A DNA stretch of 64,000 nucleotides from Methylococcus sp. (GTDB taxonomy: Bacteria; Pseudomonadota; Gammaproteobacteria; Methylococcales; Methylococcaceae), in assembly GCA_028688525.1 (NCBI GenBank), contig JAQTYA010000001.1, forward strand, positions 1 to 64,000, written 5' to 3'. Within the stretch, counting starts at the first letter, position 1; each line of letters begins with the position of its first letter. Made by a program: the position numbers and the translations under genes. The notes beneath the pieces were generated by a model. That model did no database searches, was not told the origin of the DNA, and saw nothing but the letters and a program-made list of their open reading frames with translations. Shown piece by piece: positions 60,107 through 64,000 of this stretch.

Positions 60107-61030
60107 TCAGCCCGGCAGCGCCGCCAGTTTGCGGACTGTGCGGCAGGCGCCGTCGTTCAGCTTGCCGCGCGACCAGATATAAGCTGGGTCGATCGGTGCC
60201 GTGCGGCGTTTCGCATTGTCGGGCACCTGGATACAGCGGCAGCCGGCTTCTTCCAGCGTGGCGTTTGCCAGCAGATACTCCGGCACGACCGCGTTGCGCA
60301 GGATGTCTGCCGTAGTCATTGGCACGATCTCTCCGCTGGAAGAGGCGCTGGCCTGAACGGCGAACCCCAAACCGGAAAATGCAGGGAAGATGCCGTAGTC
60401 CTTGCGCAGCGCCTCGGTGCCTTCGGGGCTGGCGTACATTTGGGCGGCGAGCAGCAGGGCTTGGGCCAGACCTTCGCTGTATACCGTCTGCAGCGAGTCC
60501 TGGTATTGGATCGCCAGGTCGCAGATCAGTTTCTCGCCGGGGGTCAGTTCCGGTGCGGCGCAATGGCCTTCCGGTCCCGCTAAATCGGCAGCGATCGCGC
60601 CGAAGGTGTTGGGCCAGGTGGCCAGCAGCGGCTCAAGTTTGGGCCTTTGCGCTTCGGAAGGCCGGCAACGCATCAGTGCCAGATCCTTGCCTTCCTGGTA
60701 ATAGTTGCCGATGAAGTTAAGGAATCCCTCTACGCGGATTTGGGGCTTGAAGAAGCTGGTTGCGGTGAAGAACGCCCGCTTGCCCAGCGTAAGGGTTTTG
60801 ACGGGGACGTCATGCGGTACTCAGACTGCGCGGAGAAAGTCGTTGTAGCCGCTGTTGCGGGAGGCGTCCGTGAAATAGGCCGGATTGTTCCGCGGCGGCG
60901 CTGCGGCCTCGATCGTATCGGCGGCTTCACCCGTGCCAGCCCAAACGCAGCAGGCGAAAACCAGCGTTGGGAGGAGGCGGAGGGTGGAGTAGCGCGCGGT
61001 GCTGCCGGGTTTTGCGTATGACTGCTGCAT
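60107..61030 (-). pseudogene. Secreted protein gene interrupted by an in-frame TGA
   Basis: From the ATG at 61030 (AAGGAG 7 bases upstream) a signal peptide (ending near GTGEAA) and about 30 further residues are read before TGA at 60823-60821. The same frame then continues open for 237 codons to a stop at 60107, with protein-like sequence across the TGA (NDFLRAV before, VPHDVPVKTL after). Without the TGA the product would be about 307 residues, with six Cys, mostly in the C-terminal two thirds. TGA could derive from CGA (Arg) by one C-to-T change, or be a sequencing error or, less likely, a recoded codon. A translation restart at the ATG at 60673 would give only a leaderless 188-residue fragment. 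Family not recognised. It lies between the RND pump and the PKS on the same strand. Confidence 0.65.
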
Positions 61031-61154
61031 AGTGAACTCCTTAGGTCGTGGGATCGAGAGTCTAGGCAGCGGCCGACGGCAACCGATACGCTTATCCGTC
61101 CTCCGCCGCTGGAGTCAAGTAAGCGCAGCAATTCAGAATGAAAGCAAGGCCCGG

Positions 61155-64000
61155 TTAGGTTGCGTCCTTCCCTTCGAACCACTGGTACAGCGTCGGCAGA
61201 ACCACCAGGGTCAGCAGGGTCGAAGTGACCAGGCCGCCGATCACGACGATGGCCAAGGGCCGCTGGACTTCCGAGCCCGGGCCGTCGGCGAACAGGAATG
61301 GCACCAAGCCCAGCATGGCGACCGTCGCCGTCATCATGACGGGGCGGAAACGCTGCTTGCAGCCTTCGACGATGGCCGTACGGTGGTCTACGCCGGTTTC
61401 GCGAAGGTTGCGGATGTAGGACACCAGCACCACGCCGTTCAGCACGGCGATGCCCCATAAAGTGATGAAGCCCACCGAGGCCGGTACCGACAGGTATTCG
61501 CCGGAGGCGAACAGGGAGAAGATGCCGCCCATGGAGGCGAAAGGCAGGATGAGGATGATGAGCCCGGCGTAGCGCAGCGAATTGAACAGCAGAAACAGCA
61601 GGAAAAAGATCGCTGCGATGGTGATCGGGATGATGACCAGCAGCCGGTTCATGGCGCGCTCCAGGTTCTCGAACTGACCGCCCCAGGCGAGAAAATAACC
61701 TTCCGGCAATGTCACCTTTTGTTTGACGGCCTTCTGCAGCTCGGCCACGAAGCCCCCCAAGTCGCGGCCCCGCACGTTGGCGCCGATCACGATGCGGCGC
61801 TTGGCCATCTCGCGGCTGATCTGGGCTGGGCCGTCGTTCAGCCGGATCTCGGCCAGGTGTTCCAGCGGCACCAGAGCGCCGTGATGGGATTGCAGCATGA
61901 TCTTGCCGATGGCTTCCTCGCTGCTGCGGAAGCCGTCGGGGAAGCGTACCACCGTCTGGAAGCGCCTTTCGCCCTCGTAGATTTGGGTGCTCTCGCGTCC
62001 GCCGATTGCAGTCTCGATGATGTCGTTGATGTCCTGCACGTTGATGCCGTGGCGGGCGATGGCCCAGCGGTCAATGTCGATGGTGAGGTATTGCTGGCCG
62101 CTGATGCGCTCCATTCGGATGTCGCTTGCGCCACGGATTGAATGGAGCGTATGGACGATCTCGTCACCCTTGCGCTTCAACACCTCCAGATCGTCGCCGA
62201 AGATCTTGATAGCGACGTCCGAGCGTACGCCGGTGACCATCTCGTCGACCCGGTCGGAGATCGGTTGGGCCATGACGACCTGAACCCCCGGCAGCACCTT
62301 GAGCTTCTCGGCGAGGGCGTCCATCACATCGTCCTGGTCCCAACCGGCCGGCAGTTCTTCCTTCGGTTTCAGGGTGAGGATGGGTGTGGATTCGTTTTCC
62401 GGCTGGGTGTCGGTGGGGTTCTGGCTACGGCCGAGTTGCGACACCGCCCGCGCTATGCCCGGTACCTGCATCACCAGCCGCATCGCCTCCGTTTCCAATT
62501 CGACCGATTCGTCTAACGACATGCTGGGTGCCCGGTTGATACCAGTGACGATAGAGCCTTCCTTCATCTCGGGAATGAAGGAGGTACCCAGCAGGGGAAA
62601 CAGAGCGAGGCTAGAGGCCAGCAAGGCCAAGGCCATGACGGCGACGCTACGGGGCCGGAGGAGGGCGGCAGACAGTATGGTGAGGTAAGGCCGCTTCATC
62701 GCTGCGATGATGCGGGTGTCGTGTTCGGCCCCGCCCTTGAGCAGATAAGCGCAAAGCACCGGCGACAGGGTCAGCGACACGATAAGGGATATGAACAGGG
62801 CGATGGCGATGGTGTAGGCGAGCGGGGCGAACAGTTTGCCTTCCAGCCCGGTCATGGTCATCAGCGGCAGAAACACTAGGCAGATGATACCGACGCCGAA
62901 CAGCACCGGCGTGCCGACTTCGGCGGCGGCGCGCAGTACCACTTGCAGCTTGGTTTCTCCGGTGTCCTTCATTTCGCCCAAGTGGCGGAAGGTGTTTTCC
63001 ACGACCACCACCGAGCCGTCCACCATGATGCCGATGGCGATTGCGAGTCCGCCCAGCGACATCAGGTTGGCCGAGAGTCCAAACCGATTCATCACCATGA
63101 AAGTCACCAACGGCGTGACCACCAGGGTTGCCACCACGATCAGGCTGGAGCGGACGTCGCCCAGGTACAACAGCAGAATGACGACGACCAGTGCGATGCC
63201 TTCGACCAGTACCTTGGTCACCGTCCCGATTGCGGCGTCCACTAGGGTGGTGCGGTCGTAGTACGGCACGATTTTGAGTCCGCCGGGCAGCATGCCCTTG
63301 TCGTTGATTTCCCGGATACGCGCCTTCAGCTCGGTGACGATTTGTTTGGCGTTGCCGCCGCGGATCATCATCACGATGCCCCCAACCGCTTCGGTCTGAC
63401 CGTTCTTGATGACGGCTCCGTAGCGCACTGCGTGACCGATCTTCACTTCGGCCACGTCGCGGATAAAGACCGGGACGCCGCCGCTTTCCTTGAGCACGAT
63501 GTTGCGGATGTCCTCGATGTTCTCAATCAACCCTAGGCCGCGGATCAGGTATTGTTCGGCGTAGCGGGGCAGCTTGCCGCCGCCGCTGTTGGCGTTGTTG
63601 AGGGCCAGAGCCGTATAGATGTCCTTGAGCGAGACGCCGTAGTGGCGCAGCCGGTCCGGATTGGCAAGCACCTGGTACTGCCGCTCGTAGCCCCCGATCG
63701 AGTTGATCTCGGCGATGCCGGGAATGCCTCGCAGCAGAGGCCGCACCACCCAATCCTGGATGGTGCGGCGCTCGGTCAGCTCCTGCTCGGTGAGGGCGCG
63801 GTCGCCATCGTCCGGACGCTCCAGGGTGAACTGGTAGACCTCCCCCAGTCCGGTCGACACGGGACCCAATACCGGCGTGATGCCTTCCGGCAACTGGCTC
63901 GCCGCCTCGATCAGGCGCTCCAGTACCAGCTGGCGGGCGAAGTAGACGTCGGTTTCATCGCTGAACACCAGATTGATCTGGGACAGGGCGTTGCGGTTGA
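61155..64000 (-). CDS. CusA/CzcA-type heavy-metal RND efflux pump, N-terminus beyond the right edge
   Basis: The minus frame is open from the window edge to a stop at 61155, giving about 948 residues; roughly 85-100 N-terminal residues are missing. It begins inside the first porter domain with NALSQINLVF, then YFARQLVLERL. Typical HME-RND features include IGGYERQYQV, NNANSGGGKLPRYAEQYLIRG, GLAIAIGIMVDGSVVVVEN with the membrane Asp, FLPLLTLTGLEGKLF-like FLPLMTMTGLEGKLF, LGTSFIPEMKEGSI and GGQFENLERAMNRL. About 11 of 12 membrane helices are visible. Such pumps export Cu/Ag or Co/Zn/Cd by proton antiport with CusB- and CusC-like partners, which would lie to the right of the window. The Met triad that would separate Cus from Czc was not clearly identified. 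Confidence 0.92.
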   Translation of the reverse strand, partial: NRNALSQINLVFSDETDVYFARQLVLERLIEAASQLPEGITPVLGPVSTGLGEVYQFTLERPDDGDRALTEQELTERRTIQDWVVRPLLRGIPGIAEINSIGGYERQYQVLANPDRLRHYGVSLKDIYTALALNNANSGGGKLPRYAEQYLIRGLGLIENIEDIRNIVLKESGGVPVFIRDVAEVKIGHAVRYGAVIKNGQTEAVGGIVMMIRGGNAKQIVTELKARIREINDKGMLPGGLKIVPYYDRTTLVDAAIGTVTKVLVEGIALVVVILLLYLGDVRSSLIVVATLVVTPLVTFMVMNRFGLSANLMSLGGLAIAIGIMVDGSVVVVENTFRHLGEMKDTGETKLQVVLRAAAEVGTPVLFGVGIICLVFLPLMTMTGLEGKLFAPLAYTIAIALFISLIVSLTLSPVLCAYLLKGGAEHDTRIIAAMKRPYLTILSAALLRPRSVAVMALALLASSLALFPLLGTSFIPEMKEGSIVTGINRAPSMSLDESVELETEAMRLVMQVPGIARAVSQLGRSQNPTDTQPENESTPILTLKPKEELPAGWDQDDVMDALAEKLKVLPGVQVVMAQPISDRVDEMVTGVRSDVAIKIFGDDLEVLKRKGDEIVHTLHSIRGASDIRMERISGQQYLTIDIDRWAIARHGINVQDINDIIETAIGGRESTQIYEGERRFQTVVRFPDGFRSSEEAIGKIMLQSHHGALVPLEHLAEIRLNDGPAQISREMAKRRIVIGANVRGRDLGGFVAELQKAVKQKVTLPEGYFLAWGGQFENLERAMNRLLVIIPITIAAIFFLLFLLFNSLRYAGLIILILPFASMGGIFSLFASGEYLSVPASVGFITLWGIAVLNGVVLVSYIRNLRETGVDHRTAIVEGCKQRFRPVMMTATVAMLGLVPFLFADGPGSEVQRPLAIVVIGGLVTSTLLTLVVLPTLYQWFEGKDAT

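Noticed and set aside
60821..60823. TGA as an established selenocysteine codon
   Set aside because: No convincing bacterial SECIS stem or Cys/Sec redox motif surrounds it; nonsense mutation or sequence error is simpler. Kept only as a possibility.
60730..61458. 242-codon minus-strand frame overlapping the RND pump and the interrupted gene
   Set aside because: It runs across the end of the RND pump gene in another frame and has low-complexity Arg/Pro/Ser content typical of a shadow frame in GC-rich DNA.

Overview
The window is a GC-rich proteobacterial chromosome segment, most likely gammaproteobacterial. The best arguments are the glyA-nrdR-ribD-ribE-ribBX-ribH-nusB-thiL-pgpA gene order, a RibBX hybrid lacking GTP cyclohydrolase II cysteines, MrcB-type PBP1b, DusA and HypE. 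Gene content is reminiscent of Methylococcaceae-like methanotrophs, but no methane-oxidation gene is present, so this placement is a guess. No rRNA, IS element, phage gene or CRISPR array was seen. Two tRNA genes (Cys, Gly) lie near 16.6 kb.

Layout. 1-0.9 kb: the start of a secreted trypsin-like protease that runs off the left edge. 1-3.6 kb: gnd and moaA. 3.6-10.2 kb: a lipoprotein, then HPt, response regulator-diguanylate cyclase, FecR-domain protein, OmpA-type lipoprotein and CHASE2 hybrid histidine kinase, which together look like one complete envelope-linked phosphorelay with c-di-GMP output. 10.2-15.7 kb: two SUMF1-fold proteins around a run of small lipoproteins, glycine-zipper and coiled-coil proteins. 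16.5-19.8 kb: tRNAs, a solitary hypE and an ABC exporter-like protein with a damaged ATPase site. 19.9-26 kb: a chemoreceptor and a large PAS/GAF/GGDEF/EAL protein. 26-31 kb (minus): dusA-folE-hemH-mrcB. 31-33.8 kb (minus): a membrane coiled-coil protein, pdxJ, a lipoprotein and an RsbW-like ATPase. 33.9-40.1 kb: carbonic anhydrase, an NCS2 permease fused to an RsbW-like C-terminal domain, a STAS protein, a UrtA-like binding protein and a chemoreceptor whose start overlaps it. 40.2-47.5 kb: the one-carbon/riboflavin/thiamine housekeeping operon. 47.5-49 kb: small accessory genes of lower GC. 49-51 kb (minus): a PAS-GGDEF-EAL protein. 51.2-59.8 kb (minus): a 2884-residue polyketide synthase. 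60.1-61 kb (minus): a secreted protein interrupted by an in-frame TGA. 61.2-64 kb (minus): a CusA/CzcA-type RND pump truncated by the right edge.

The most unusual object is the polyketide synthase: KS-AT-GAF-GAF-ACP-ACP-KR-DH-PPTase-hotdog-hotdog in one chain. The KS-AT-ACP-KR-DH-PPTase core matches the enediyne/polyene iterative PKS plan, and the last domain resembles the enediyne thioesterase that is normally a separate protein. Tandem GAF domains in the middle are not part of the usual plan. The second system of interest is the permease/STAS/RsbW-like set next to carbonic anhydrase, a UrtA-like binding protein and a chemoreceptor, which may join solute transport or sensing to partner-switching and chemotaxis-type signalling. 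The window also carries three GGDEF proteins (two with EAL) and two chemoreceptors, so c-di-GMP and surface or solute sensing are strongly represented.
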